Of a stretch of DNA of 64,000 nucleotides, positions 24,546 through 35,005 are shown one piece after another. A program made the translations under genes and the position numbers. Each line of letters opens with the position of its first letter. Position 1 is the first letter of the stretch. The stretch is taken from contig CP103029.1 in NCBI GenBank assembly GCA_024752435.1, forward strand, positions 1,178,001 to 1,242,000. The letters run 5' to 3'. Source of the DNA: Allantophomopsis cytisporea (Eukaryota > Ascomycota > Leotiomycetes > Phacidiales > Phacidiaceae). A model generated the notes under the pieces. The model was not told the DNA's origin, ran no database searches, and worked only from the letters and a program-made list of their open reading frames with translations.

Positions 24546-26476
24546 CGCATTGTATCTACTGTGTCTACGTTTGAAGTCATACAATCACAATAGGTATTCT
24601 ATTGATATGACATGGAGACTTTTTTTCCTTACAGATATCTTATCTTCCTGTACCTTTTTCCTTTTTTATCATCCTATCCGTCACCACACCTTGTTCAACG
24701 TGTTTACTTTATTTTACCTGAGGGAGATCTTAACGAAATCATGCAGGGCACAAACCAATTTCATGACTTGCAGTAGTGTAGAAGCGGAAACTTCCCCAGT
24801 GAATAATCGCCTCGCCCACATCACCATCTCTTCAATATCAATATGTTAGCGTCACAAGTCCTCCCCCTCGGTAGGATGACAGAGTGTTATAGCGATATGT
24901 GACTAGTCGCCTCAACATCTCTGACTACCTCCGTTATTTCATGAAACACATGGCTAACATCCAAGTCACACGGTGAGGGAGTTATGTCATTAAGTTTACA
25001 GTTGCTCCGTCGTCCGACCAACCTACCAACAACGTAACCGTACATGCTTCCAATATCAGTCAGTGGCGAAGTATCCTCCGAGCCACATGCCTCAGCTCTC
25101 AAATCTAAGTCCACATTCATGTCCATCCTCCGAAGATCATATACACACATGTACACTCCCAGGATGCAGATGATGGTATCTGACAAAAGTAGGTGACATA
25201 CTCTCCGAGACAATAACCCCGCCATTGCCCAGCTCCATCAACGCACAAGTGCTCTCCCAAACGGCGAAATAAACTTCCCGCATACGTGAGCATGTACAAC
25301 CGCCCTGGAGCTCACCTCCAACCTGCAAGCCACCCGCATCATCAGCATCCTCACGCTCCGTCTCGAAAGAAAAGAAAGAAAAAACGTATCTCCATTCCCT
25401 TGCCCATCCCACAGCCGCCGATCCATTTCCGCAACCCAAGCCGCGACGCAACCAATGAGTTGCGCGGTCGAGCGCCACGCTTTCCTATCCTGCATGCTTC
25501 TGGCCCCTTCGCAGACCACACATGTGGAATATGGAGATGGAAAATTCAACAGTGAGGTTGGGGATAGTTTGATATGCGGGCTTGCATGCGCGGGAAATTG
25601 AGTTGCGGGCTTGCTTGTGGGGTTGCTGGGGAAAGGGGGATGTCGTGCCTCGAGGAAGATGAGGGGAGCAGGGGGGCGTCGGGGAGGATTGGATGTCTTG
25701 TTTGTGCATTTCTGGGGCTCCTGCTTGTGTTTGTGAATGTCTTGGGGCATGCGTGATTTTGTGATATGATGGGACTGCGGCGCTCATGATTAAGCCTCAT
25801 GGTTCGGGACATGCATGCGTGCATATACATATGGGACTTTCTTGGGTCAAGGGGGACATTGTTGATTGAAGCGCGGTAAACTGTAATATCTGCGCGTCTT
25901 TTTTGTTGATAAGAGAATATCTGCCAATCCTATCTGATATGATGTCTGCATTTCTGGATATCAACACTTGGAATGATAACATGCGTGCTGATTTGTGGAT
26001 AGTTCTTTGGCTACAAGAGTTTCTATCTGCTCAACATAGTCATGATTCTTGCGAATAATTGGGACTTTCGGAGACTTATCTAATATCATTTCGTGCTACT
26101 TGTGTCCATCTTGAGCCTCGGGTAATCCGAAAATTACTTCTGATTTCAGTCACTTCTAGATATATTGAGAGAAGCAAGTGAGCGGAGTTGCTCGGATCGC
26201 TCATCTTGCTTGTGAGTTTGCTAAGAGGGAGTAATGATCAAATCTTGTCAGTAACACAGACTTCGCGGAACGATCCGGGACGTGCCCGTATTTTGATGGG
26301 TGTTTTCATGTGATAATAAAACGAAACTGCCGCGTAATCATACGGTCAGCTCACTCACTCGTCGTCATTCACATGGCCATGGCTCCGGTGCTTGTTGTTT
26401 CTCAGCTCCGATTCTTCAAGGCTATCTACACATCCAACATTCGATTCCACCGTGCGTCTCTCTCCGGATATTCCAC

Positions 26477-27286
26477 TCATGGTCCATTTTGCGAGTAGAT
26501 CTGGTGTGTTCGTAGGTGTACTGGGGTCTCGCCCTTAGGTGTGTCTGGGATGACCTTCTCGATTTTCTGTAGATGATCGTTAGTTCACAATCGGTCCCAA
26601 AAAGAGGCGAAGTATGGCTATCATATGTGTTGCTCTTCATGTTCGTGTTTTGTGTAAACGGTTGAGGCTGAGCTTGGACTTACAAGGTTGTCGAACACAC
26701 ACTTGTTCAATTTCCACTCTGCTGGTCTGCATTGCCAAAGTTGCTGGTTGTTGTTGTCCAGACATTGCCAATGCTTGCGGAACTGCTCCAAACAGTGCTT
26801 GTTGACATCCTCGATGCTGAATATTCCGAATCAGTACTTGGTTCTTCCTTGCTGCCCATCTCCTTCGTGCAGTCATTTCCTCCCTGACACATAAAACTGG
26901 CATGAATTCTGTCCCAGACTAAATCCAGCGATATCTACCGTAGCAGTCGTAGACAGTACTTACACGCTGGAAGCACATCTTGTGACTCTACGACCCTCCT
27001 TCAAACACTCCGTCTCGCCCTTTCCTGGATTCTCCGTCTTGCATTGCATGAAGTCGTCATTGTATTGTCTGCATCTTGAACCGATGAAGAAACTGGCGGA
27101 GAGAAGAGGGGCGGATGAGGCACCGACTTCAGGAACTGACGGAATTGAATCTGGGAGTGGAGTGGTGTCAATCAAGACGGTCTGGTTGAATCTGATCAGG
27201 TCAGCAACTGAGATCCGGAAAGGCAATTGAGAAGCTGGAGTTTTATGGCTGGGGGCATAATCTCACCTAGCAGTGCGGCCTGACAT
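26477..27286 (-). CDS. Complex I subunit NDUFA8 / 20.8 kDa type
   Basis: An accessory subunit of mitochondrial NADH:ubiquinone oxidoreductase with twin CX9C motifs, imported into the intermembrane space and oxidised there. 156 residues in four exons: 27286-27267 (20 nt), 27191-26964, 26816-26684 and 26566-26477. Key segments are TVLIDTTPLPDSIPSVPEVGAS, SRCRQYNDDFMQCKTEN, CLKEGRRVTRCASSV, NKHCLEQFRKHWQCLDNNNQ, QCRPAEWKLNKCVF and the tail TPVHLRTHQIYS. Their paired cysteines fit CHCH/CX9C folds. All junctions keep the frame, and the last intron has a CTAAC branch site. The start ATG is in MSGRTARFNQ; the first exon is too short for an ORF reading to find. The gene is divergent from NUP57 with 476 bp between the start codons. 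Confidence 0.93.
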
Positions 27287-27762
27287 CTTGAAATGTGTAT
27301 GAGAGGTAGACGAGGCTGTCGGCGGTCACAATTGAGATTAAGGTTGCTTGACGTCGCGATTCGACAATGAGCTTCACTGTAGAGGTCAGGAACTCAAGCC
27401 CGATAATTGGTCGTGCAAGCGAGGTCGCTGGAGTATGGGCTGCCGAAAGCTTCCAAAAACTTAAGGAACAACAAAGTAGCTGTGCAGTTGAAACAAATGA
27501 AAAATATAGAACTGGACGTTATCTGAGATTTCTAAAATATTCCAGCATTAATACAACATTTGATTATTGTGATATCGCTTGCAGCTCACAATTGTCATTG
27601 CGAACTTGGCTGTGCAAAATTGATGCTGTAGCAACAACCGGAAGCTAGACTTTGTCCTCCACCGCGTCTCGTCGCGCGGCTCTTATGCGATAGCTTGATT
27701 ATTTGCGCCAACTTCAAGGTTCACAACATACGATCCTCAGAATTTTCTGCACGATCGACAGC
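27287..27762. promoter_or_regulatory. Divergent promoter region NDUFA8 / NUP57
   Basis: 476 bp shared upstream region between two head-to-head genes. No TATA box recognised. A 93-codon ATG frame (27367-27648, +) inside it lacks recognisable features and is rejected. Confidence 0.45.
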
Positions 27763-29141
27763 ATGAGTCTTTTCGGCGCGCCAGCGAGCAAGCCAGGAGG
27801 GCTATTTGGAAGCTCGACAACAGCAAGCCAGCCACAACAAGGCGGAGGTCTCTTTGGAAGCAGCACGAACAACACTCAACAGCAATCGACAGGCGGTGGT
27901 CTCTTTGGACAACCTGCTCAGACACAAAATACGACAGGCGGTGGAGGTTTATTTGGAGGTTTAGGCGGAAATCAGAATCAGCAATCTACACAACAGACAG
28001 GCGGTGGACTTTTTGGTGGACTGAACAACAACCAACAGCCACAACAACAGCAGCAGCAACAGACCGGAGGTGGCCTATTTGGAGCTTCTACTCAACAGCA
28101 GGGAGGAGGACTTTTTGGTGCATCGACTCAGCAGCAACAACAGCAGCAACCACAGCAGCAAGGTGGACTTTTTGGCGCGTCAACACAACCACAGCAGCAA
28201 GGCTTCGGTGCTTCTTTGCTTGGACAGTCGCAGCAGAATCAGAATGGAAATTCTTTGTGGCAGCCTGGAAGTGGAATAAGTCCTCGTAAGTATCGGGATC
28301 ATTGCATAACAGGATAATGAACTGACATCTTTCACAGGTCAAAAGAGTGTACCTGAACAGATGGCAGCTGTGATGGAGAAATGGGATCCGTCGAGCAGCA
28401 CATGCAGCTTTCAGTACTACTTCTATAATAAGGTTGATGAAGATAAAGTTCCATTCTACAGACCAGCTCCAAATGAGGACGAAAGGAAATGGGAAGAAGC
28501 ACTTGCAAAGAAGCCAGGACCAGGTTATATTCCTGTACTTTGCACAGGATTCACACAACTAGGTGATCGTATTAAGGTACAGCAGCAAAACCTTGCACGA
28601 CAAAACTATGCTCTCCACGCTTGCAACAAATCTCTCGAGGCAATCCTCTCCAACCACGATCTTGAAACCAGCATTCGGGCTATGGATGCCAAGCGGAAAC
28701 ACATGATGCTGAAGCAAAGATGTTTGACTCTTGCAACTAAGGTTCAGGTATTGAGAAACAGAGGCTATGCTATGGGAGGTGAGGAAGAAGAGCTCAAAAG
28801 AAAGCTTGTAGCACTTGATAAGGTCGTTTGTGATCCTGGACTGGGAGCAAGAGCAGAGGAGATCTGGGCGCGCATGGTTGGTGTGAGAGAGCGAGCAAGA
28901 TTATTGAAAGAGGAGATGGCAAAGACAGGAGCAGAGGGAAGTGATGAAGGTTTGGATGAGGAGACTGTCAAGAGATCTGAGAAGGTAATTCGCTTCACAA
29001 GCTCTCATCGGAATTCTCATGCTAATAGCTACCTAGATTCTGGAGGATTATGCAAGAAAGCTACAACATCTCAAAAAAGAGATCAAGTTAATCGCGGAGG
29101 ACTATCAAGAATGGGAGAAAGAGCAGGAACTTGGCAGATGA
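27763..29141 (+). CDS. NUP57: GLFG nucleoporin Nup57 (Nup54 family)
   Basis: A central-channel nucleoporin; with Nsp1 and Nup49 it forms the coiled-coil complex that carries the FG barrier of the nuclear pore. 424 residues in exons 27763-28285, 28338-28984 and 29037-29141. The first 170 residues are Gln-rich with about ten GGLFG units. The C-terminal half has the family stretch PEQMAAVMEKWDPSS, FQYYFYNKVDED, PGPGYIPVLCTGFTQLGDRI and long heptad helices to the end. The last exon supplies a further helix (ILEDYARKLQHLKKEI) and ends at TGA 29139-29141. The start at MSLFGAP is the first ATG of the FG region. Homology to animal Nup54 is clear from the Nup54 alpha-helical block. Confidence 0.92.
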
Positions 29142-29479
29142 TGATTTGCAGGAGTGTAGGGATTGTCTAGTATATACCACTTGGACACAGCATACAGCAC
29201 TCAGAAGCGCCTTCGCAATGAATAGGATGAGGAGTCGAGTCTTTGATTCGAGATCATCCCGTAAAGGTTCGGGATATGGACTACTTATTGTACATGTCCA
29301 CCATCACTTGGGTCCAAAACTACCTAGACCCAGCCCCTCGAAACCAACTCCAACAATGCATTCCAGATATTCACAGTGTTTCTACAATGTTTACACCTGG
29401 TGCCCATGCTCTATCGTACATCCGCCATGTGAATTTTAATTTCGATATTGCGTCATGTTCGTATTGAAGGCAGTTCGGC
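29142..29479. other. Convergent intergenic region NUP57 / TOM5
   Basis: 3' regions of two convergent genes. Nothing recognised inside. Confidence 0.5.
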
Positions 29480-29743
29480 TTACACGAGCTTCTTGACAGT
29501 CTCGACGGCGAAAGGTGCTATATAACTATCAGTAAATAATCCCAATTGGTTAAGGGTCGTTATAACATACAGAGGTAGAGAAGGAAAACGCCAACGAGGA
29601 AGGTTTGAACAGTGAAGTTGGCCTCGGCCTCTTGAGCTCTGATCTCAGCCTCGCTGAGTTGTGGTGGTGCTATTTTACAATTAGTTTAGATTCTAAATAC
29701 CACATTGAAGGCGGGTTTGGGTGTTCTTACGTCCTCCGAACAT
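29480..29743 (-). CDS. TOM5: Mitochondrial import receptor subunit Tom5
   Basis: Small tail-anchored subunit of the TOM complex of the mitochondrial outer membrane, which helps pass precursors from the receptors to the Tom40 pore. Only 49 residues in three exons: 29743-29731 (13 nt), 29669-29571 and 29517-29480. Introns (29670-29730 and 29518-29570) are GT-AG and in frame. The product begins MFGGPPPQLSEAEIRAQEAE, then a hydrophobic helix (about 27-40, TVQTFLVGVFLLYL), then SPFAVETVKKLV. The order of acidic N-terminus, helix and short basic tail, the SP(Y/F)A-like segment after the helix, and the length of about 50 all match fungal Tom5. Because each exon is short it is easily missed. It is head to head with IWS1, 329 bp apart. 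Confidence 0.88.
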
Positions 29744-30072
29744 GTTTGCGGTGAATGATCTGTAATTTGAGATTTCAACGTTGTGATGGCATCACTTCAA
29801 GATGCTCCAAAAACTATTTGGATGCGCCTGGCTCACGATTCGGGTAGCGCCACAGACCACTGACGCTATATCGACTTCTAGCTTGCAGCAGCGCGTCTTT
29901 AAAGATCAATCTCACTTTCCACTTTCCCAATAAACAAAACCGCTTTCGATACCCTACTGCTCAAGTCTAGCACCTATAGCTGTGACTTTGTTCTTTGCTT
30001 CTTATTTTCCAGTTTTCATTCGACATTATCATCGAGACCTGCCATCAAGCACGAGCTCGCAACACCGCAAAC
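29744..30072. promoter_or_regulatory. Divergent promoter region TOM5 / IWS1
   Basis: 329 bp between two start codons of opposite genes. Pyrimidine-rich toward IWS1 (about 29905-30020, +). No clear TATA box. Confidence 0.45.
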
Positions 30073-31496
30073 ATGTCAGACTCGGACGCTGGCAATGAGC
30101 CCGGCGATACCAGACAAGAGTCCGAAGATCGCAACAGCCCTGCACCAGATATTGATGATCAGGATGATGCGCCGTCAGATGTAGAGTCTGAGCTCTCAGA
30201 AGTCGACGAGGCCGAGTTCGCTGAGTTCGATCCCAACACCGTCGCACTGGACGATCGGCCGCAGGAGCTCGACGAAGACGCTGTCAAGACACTCAAGGCG
30301 GGCAAGCGCAAGCGCATTGATGGGGAGAAGAAGCCGAAAGAAGCAAAGCGTGATAAGCTGAAGAAGAAGAAATCCAGGAGGGATGGTGAAGATGATGTCA
30401 GTGCTGGGGAGGAAGTCGAAGGAAAGAGAATCAGAAAGCCAAAGAGCGTGAGGATTGAGGGTGACAGAAAGGATAGAGAGCGTGCGAAGGAGAGGAGAAA
30501 GGAGGCTGAGGAAATTGAGAATGAGGAACACTTGACTCCGGAGGAGAGGAGGAAGAGAGCTTTGGACAGGGCGATGGATGCTGCGTTGAAGAATCCTAAT
30601 AAGAGGAGAAGACGCAAGGATGAAGTTGTGAGTAATGCCTATAAAAGGTGCTTTACACTGTTCTAATGCCCAATCAGGACTTGGAGGAGGCCTTCGATGA
30701 TGAAATCGCAGCTCTCAAGATCCGCATGGAGCAAGCCTGTGAGGCTGATAATACTGCACGAGAGAACGGCCAACCTGCTATTCACAAGTTGAAGATGCTT
30801 CCAGAAGTTGTAGCACTCTTGAACAGAAATACTGTACAGCATTCTATTGTCGATCCAGACACTAATTTCCTCCAATCTGTCAAGTTCTTCTTAGAGCCAC
30901 TGAACGACGGGTCTCTACCAGCATACAATATTCAACGCGACCTCTTCGCAGCCCTCCTACGTCTACCTATTGAAAAGGAAGCTCTTTTATCAAGTGGTAT
31001 TGGCAAGGTTGTACTCTACTATACTAAGAGCAAGAAGCCTGAAATTGGAATTAAGAGAACTGCGGAGAGACTACTTGGAGAGTGGAGCAGACCAATCCTG
31101 AAGAGAAGTGACGATTACAAGAAGCGCAAGATTGCAACCAGAGAGTTCGATGCAAAGTGAGTCATCCCCCAGCCTATTTGTTCCGCTATGTCAGTACTAA
31201 CAATCACAAGCGCTGCTAGTCTTGCTATCCGTTCAAGCACCCAATCTTCTCAAATTCCATCTTCTCAGCGAATAGCCATGTCGCAACGCGAGATTGAGCG
31301 TGAGAGAATGCTTGCACCTGCCATTCGCAATAGCAACCGTGCCAGAATGGAGACTTCATCTGCTAGTTATACTGTTGCTCCAAAGAGCACATTCGATGCC
31401 AGCAGAGCTCTTGACCCAAGCTCGAAGCCTATTGGTGCAAGCGGAATTGAGGCTTTCAGGAAGATGACAGCCAAACAGGGCAAGAAAAGATCATAA
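30073..31496 (+). CDS. IWS1: Transcription factor Iws1/Spn1
   Basis: Iws1/Spn1 binds Spt6 and elongating RNA polymerase II in the nucleus and links elongation with chromatin and mRNA processing. 439 residues in exons 30073-30627, 30678-31156 and 31211-31496. The N-terminal 185 residues are acidic, then Lys/Arg-rich (nuclear targeting likely). The conserved TFIIS N-terminal-type helical domain lies at about residues 223-325: LPEVVALLNRNTVQHSIVDP, FLQSVKFFLEPLNDGSLP, YNIQRDLFAALLRLP, GIGKVVLYYTKSKKP, LLGEWSRPIL. The C-terminal tail is basic with SQREIERERML. The second intron has a TACTAAC branch site. The frame is open upstream of the chosen ATG, but MSDSDAGNEPG fits the family start. Confidence 0.94.
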
Positions 31497-32097
31497 ATTA
31501 CACGGAGAAGATATTATACGAAGAGTTTTGGAATACTGCCCACAATTGCAGTCAGTTATGAAGTGGGATGCGGAATCGAGGCAGCTATATCAGGCAAGTG
31601 GGCTTTGGGATTATGCGATGATGGTCATCACGTTGAGTTGGGACATGCATGACTTGTAACAAAAGAAAGACACAGAATAGCCACGACATAATCCATATGT
31701 CTTTCTACTTAGCTTGGAATCCAAATGCATCGTGTCATGTGTTAAATTCATGACAGTAAGAGGTAAAAACTGTGATCATATGAAGCTTAATAGAGTATTG
31801 CCTGATTAGTTTACTATCGATACACAGTAGATTCAGAAAACGCACTACTACTTCAACTAGATATACTTGATTTTATGTTTACCCTGACTACGAGTGATAT
31901 ATCTAGTAGTATCTATTGAAACTTAATACGACATACGTGACTCCCTGAGACTGCGCTTACACGTCTTGCAAGTACTCCAGGATCTCAAATCAAGTATAAC
32001 GAATCTCCAACAAATCACACACGAGTTTTCGTATCTCCAGTACATCAATCCTCGTCTAGAAACGAGAGGGTATTCAAAACACGCTAAATATATAAAC
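31497..32097. other. Convergent intergenic region IWS1 / amine oxidase
   Basis: 601 bp of AT-rich 3' flanks. Nothing recognised. Confidence 0.5.
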
Positions 32098-34416
32098 TCA
32101 AAGCTTGCTTTTGTTCTCCGGAACAACAGCATGACCATCGCCCTGCAGATGACTCGAAGGGTCCTGCTGCACATCCCCGGCACAGCAAGCCTTCTCCTTC
32201 TCTCCTTCTACGAGCACCGAGCTCTCATTCTTTCGGCCAGGTACATCGATTGCCGGGTTCGTGGTGAAGAAGTCCGCCGGACGGATGTGCAGCTGGTGAA
32301 TCTCTACCGGCCTATACACAACAATTAGCAAATAATCGACGTAGTTTGGCAAGGTGTGTTTGTTTAGAGACTTACATCACAGGCCAGTCCTCGACACGCG
32401 GGTTGTGTGTCAAGCCCCACGTGGCCCAAACGACGACGTCTTCGTCCTCGACGTTGTCGCCGCGGCGAACGGCATCTGCTACACCATCCACCTCATCCTT
32501 GCTCTGGTTCGTGAACTCGCCGCCCGCGAAGAGCTCTCCGTCCTTGTACTTGGACACCCAGACGTGATGCTGCGCGAACTGGGCTCGTCTGGCAACAATG
32601 GACTTGGGGTGGGCAAGCAAGAGCTGTGTGGCCGAGGGCATGAACTTGTACCCGACAGGCTTCCCGGAAACCGGGTTGATCTTGCTGCGGTTGACGATCT
32701 TGACGGTTCGGTTGGTCTGCGGTGAGGCGTCGAAGAAGCCCGACTTGGTAATGGGTGTCTGGCGTACTTCGTAGCCGTTACCGTATGGGTTCGTCTCTGC
32801 TGTCATCTCCATTGGCAGTGACTCCTCTGAGATGACCGTATTCTTTTGTCCATCTATTGCGGGATCAATACGTATGCAGAAAAGATGCTGGTGATTTTGT
32901 GCTAGTGCTCCTGCGGATACAACGTTGCCCCATGGACTAAGCTTTCCTGGGTCAATGTTGACTACGCTGACAATTCCGGTGGCGCGTGTCTCAACGACAA
33001 TACCACCCGCTTGATCAAGCTTATACGCGAAAATATATTCGTAGTTGGCGAGAGTGATGATGAATTGGATCACGAGTTCTCTTGATCGAGTTACTGTGGC
33101 TCTGTTGGAAACGTAATTGGTGTGTTTCCAGCCGATGCCATTGTCTTGCTCATGCAAACACACTACGTTCTTGGAGACAGATGCTTCCCCGCTAGGCTCG
33201 GTCATGACAGCGTCGAAGTATTTGATGACTCCTAGACAATCGCAGCCAAGAGAGATATTATTGGCAGCACGGCCTGCACCACCATCCCCAAAATCGAAGG
33301 CTTGCTTACGGTGGAATGGTGGTCTTGGGTCGCCATATGGCACAGTCTATATCTCATCGTCAATAAAGTTCTAATATAAATCTGAACCCACATTTCTTAC
33401 CATTTCGCTCATGCTCAGTCTGTATAAAACACTCCGTCCATCGTATCGCACATCGTGTAGAGTTGCTCCCTCTCTGGGGTTGAAGCCAACACGGAATCTC
33501 CACTTCTGCCACTCTACTAACGACTCATTGCTGACTTTGAATGATGGACCTTCTGGCTGGACAACGTTCAGGGGCTTGAGATCTGTTCGCAGAGGTTTCG
33601 ACATGAGCTCTGGAACGTACTCTGCTGGCTGGCAATGATCTATAACTCCTGGAGCATGGGTATCATATGCCAACCCATCTTCTTTTCCACCAGTTGCTAG
33701 TTTGTCAATGCGGACAATTTTCTTGGTTTGGGTGTCAAGGACTGGAATGAACGGAAGTGGGTAGGCATAATGGTTTGAGTCAATGTTTCCCGATCGTGCG
33801 TCCCTTGCAAAGTATAGGCCTTGAGTATATCTGGGAGCTTCTTCATCGGTATTTGGACCTCCATATGGCCAGGGATCACATTGCATTACAAACCCTTCTG
33901 GGAGGTTGAACTTTGATGCTGCTTCGTGGAATAATGGAGATGCTTCACAGGCCGCTGTGAATTCTCTAAATTCTGTGCTGACGGGTTGTCAGTCTTATTG
34001 AGCAGAACATCAGAGATATTTACTTACCCAGTGATACTTGGCTGGTGCTTTTTATCAACTACTCTCTTTATGGTCTCGCGGCCGGAATTGATATCTATCA
34101 CACTTTCGGTATACTCATGAGTCTTGTCTGCTTTGATAACATCATATTGAACGCGGGCCAATCTTGCTGGACGAGGTGTCAATTTGGTGATTCTGCCAGC
34201 GATCTCGGCGTCGAGAAAAGGAACTAGTTCATGTTTCAAGGGCTCCTCGAGAAATATCGAACGGAATTGGATTGCTGTGTCTCTTCCACGGGCGGCGAGG
34301 ACATAGTGCCTCGCTCTTTCGGATTCAGCTACGGACAACTGATCGAGAGGATGTGGAAGGGAGGAGTATGATGTGGTGGGTTGGGTGCCACTCAATACTT
34401 GTGGTTGAGAAGACAT
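32098..34416 (-). CDS. Copper-containing (TPQ) amine oxidase, likely peroxisomal
   Basis: Oxidises primary amines to aldehydes with release of ammonia and hydrogen peroxide. 716 residues in exons 34416-34028, 33977-33401, 33346-32376 and 32311-32098, all GT-AG and in frame. The topaquinone precursor is Tyr424 in LANYEY. Copper ligands are His474 and His476 in NHQHLFCIRID and His583 in AQHHVW. The catalytic base is likely Asp340 in AFDFGDGG, and the nearby NISLGCDCLGVI stretch is conserved. The N-terminal N2/N3 domains are present (HPLDQLSVAESERAR). The protein ends in Ser-Lys-Leu, a canonical type-1 peroxisomal signal, and has no signal peptide. A TATATAAAC box lies about 85 bp upstream. It probably lets the fungus use amines as nitrogen source. 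Confidence 0.95.
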
Positions 34417-34496
34417 TATTGAAAGATGGGGGGTCCCTATGTTTGAGTAGACACGCAGAGTCGGTAAGAGGCGGAGAGAAACGGAGGTAAAGGGAA

Positions 34497-34505
34497 GTTT
34501 ATATA
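34497..34505 (-). promoter_or_regulatory. TATA box of the amine oxidase gene
   Basis: The minus strand reads TATATAAAC, about 85 bp upstream of the ATG. Fits an inducible fungal promoter. Confidence 0.5.
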
Positions 34506-34962
34506 TTCAAAGCATATATAGGGAGTTATGTGATTATGTACTACGCATCCCACTGCTATCAGTATGCAACATTGTCATTACATGAAAGTAAAAAGCCGCA
34601 ACATGCTGCCACTTAAACCGCTGTCACACTGAGTCCCCGCTGTTCGATAAGGTCCAAGTCCGTATCTTTAGGTTGACCACCAGGATATGAAAGCAGGGAG
34701 CGCTAATAGGCTCAGAGCTAAACCGAATGCAGTATGTCCTCGCGATATATGTTGTGATTGTGTGTCTGATAACGTCTCTTCTCTGTCGATTCGTACTGCT
34801 GTGACAGAGCGTCTGCATTGATATATCAATACCGATGGTTAATTGCCTGTTGATATCAGAGCAGACCATCAATATTCAAGCGGATGTAGTTGACCCTATT
34901 GTAGCCAATGTCCAAGTACTCAGGAGTTGTAGTATATCTTTTCAGTCGGGACCTCTTCAAAT

Positions 34963-34964
<2 letters not shown>

Positions 34965-34999
<35 letters not shown>
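34965..34999. repeat. (TC)17 microsatellite
   Basis: Seventeen TC units and an extra T, followed directly by TATATAT. Non-coding. Confidence 0.95.

Positions 35000-35005
<6 letters not shown>

Larger units (their letters stand above)
16794..26476. other. 9.7-kb region without a convincing gene
   Basis: No frame has recognisable family motifs, a signal peptide with a good start, or a splice chain that yields a known fold. The left kilobase (16.9-17.9 kb) is purine-rich on the plus strand, so it reads CT-rich on the CAP coding strand. Another CT-rich stretch on the plus strand lies at 19985-20110. Microsatellites are scattered through it. The longest open frames (22085-22546 and 25238-25750, both minus) look accidental. 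It may hold long promoters, untranslated RNAs or decayed DNA. Confidence 0.5.

Noticed and set aside
25238..25750. 170-codon minus-strand frame with ATG
   Set aside because: Pro/His-rich with no motif; overlapping frames in other phases are equally open, so the region just has few stops.
23320..26420. Short resemblance between about 23322-23375 and 26372-26425 (shared ATGGCCATGGCTCC and CAGCTC.GAT.CTTCA)
   Set aside because: Only a 14-nt exact match plus loose similarity; too weak to claim a dispersed repeat without an alignment score.
27367..27648. 93-codon plus-strand frame in the NDUFA8/NUP57 promoter
   Set aside because: No conserved feature and it would fill the divergent promoter of two solid genes.
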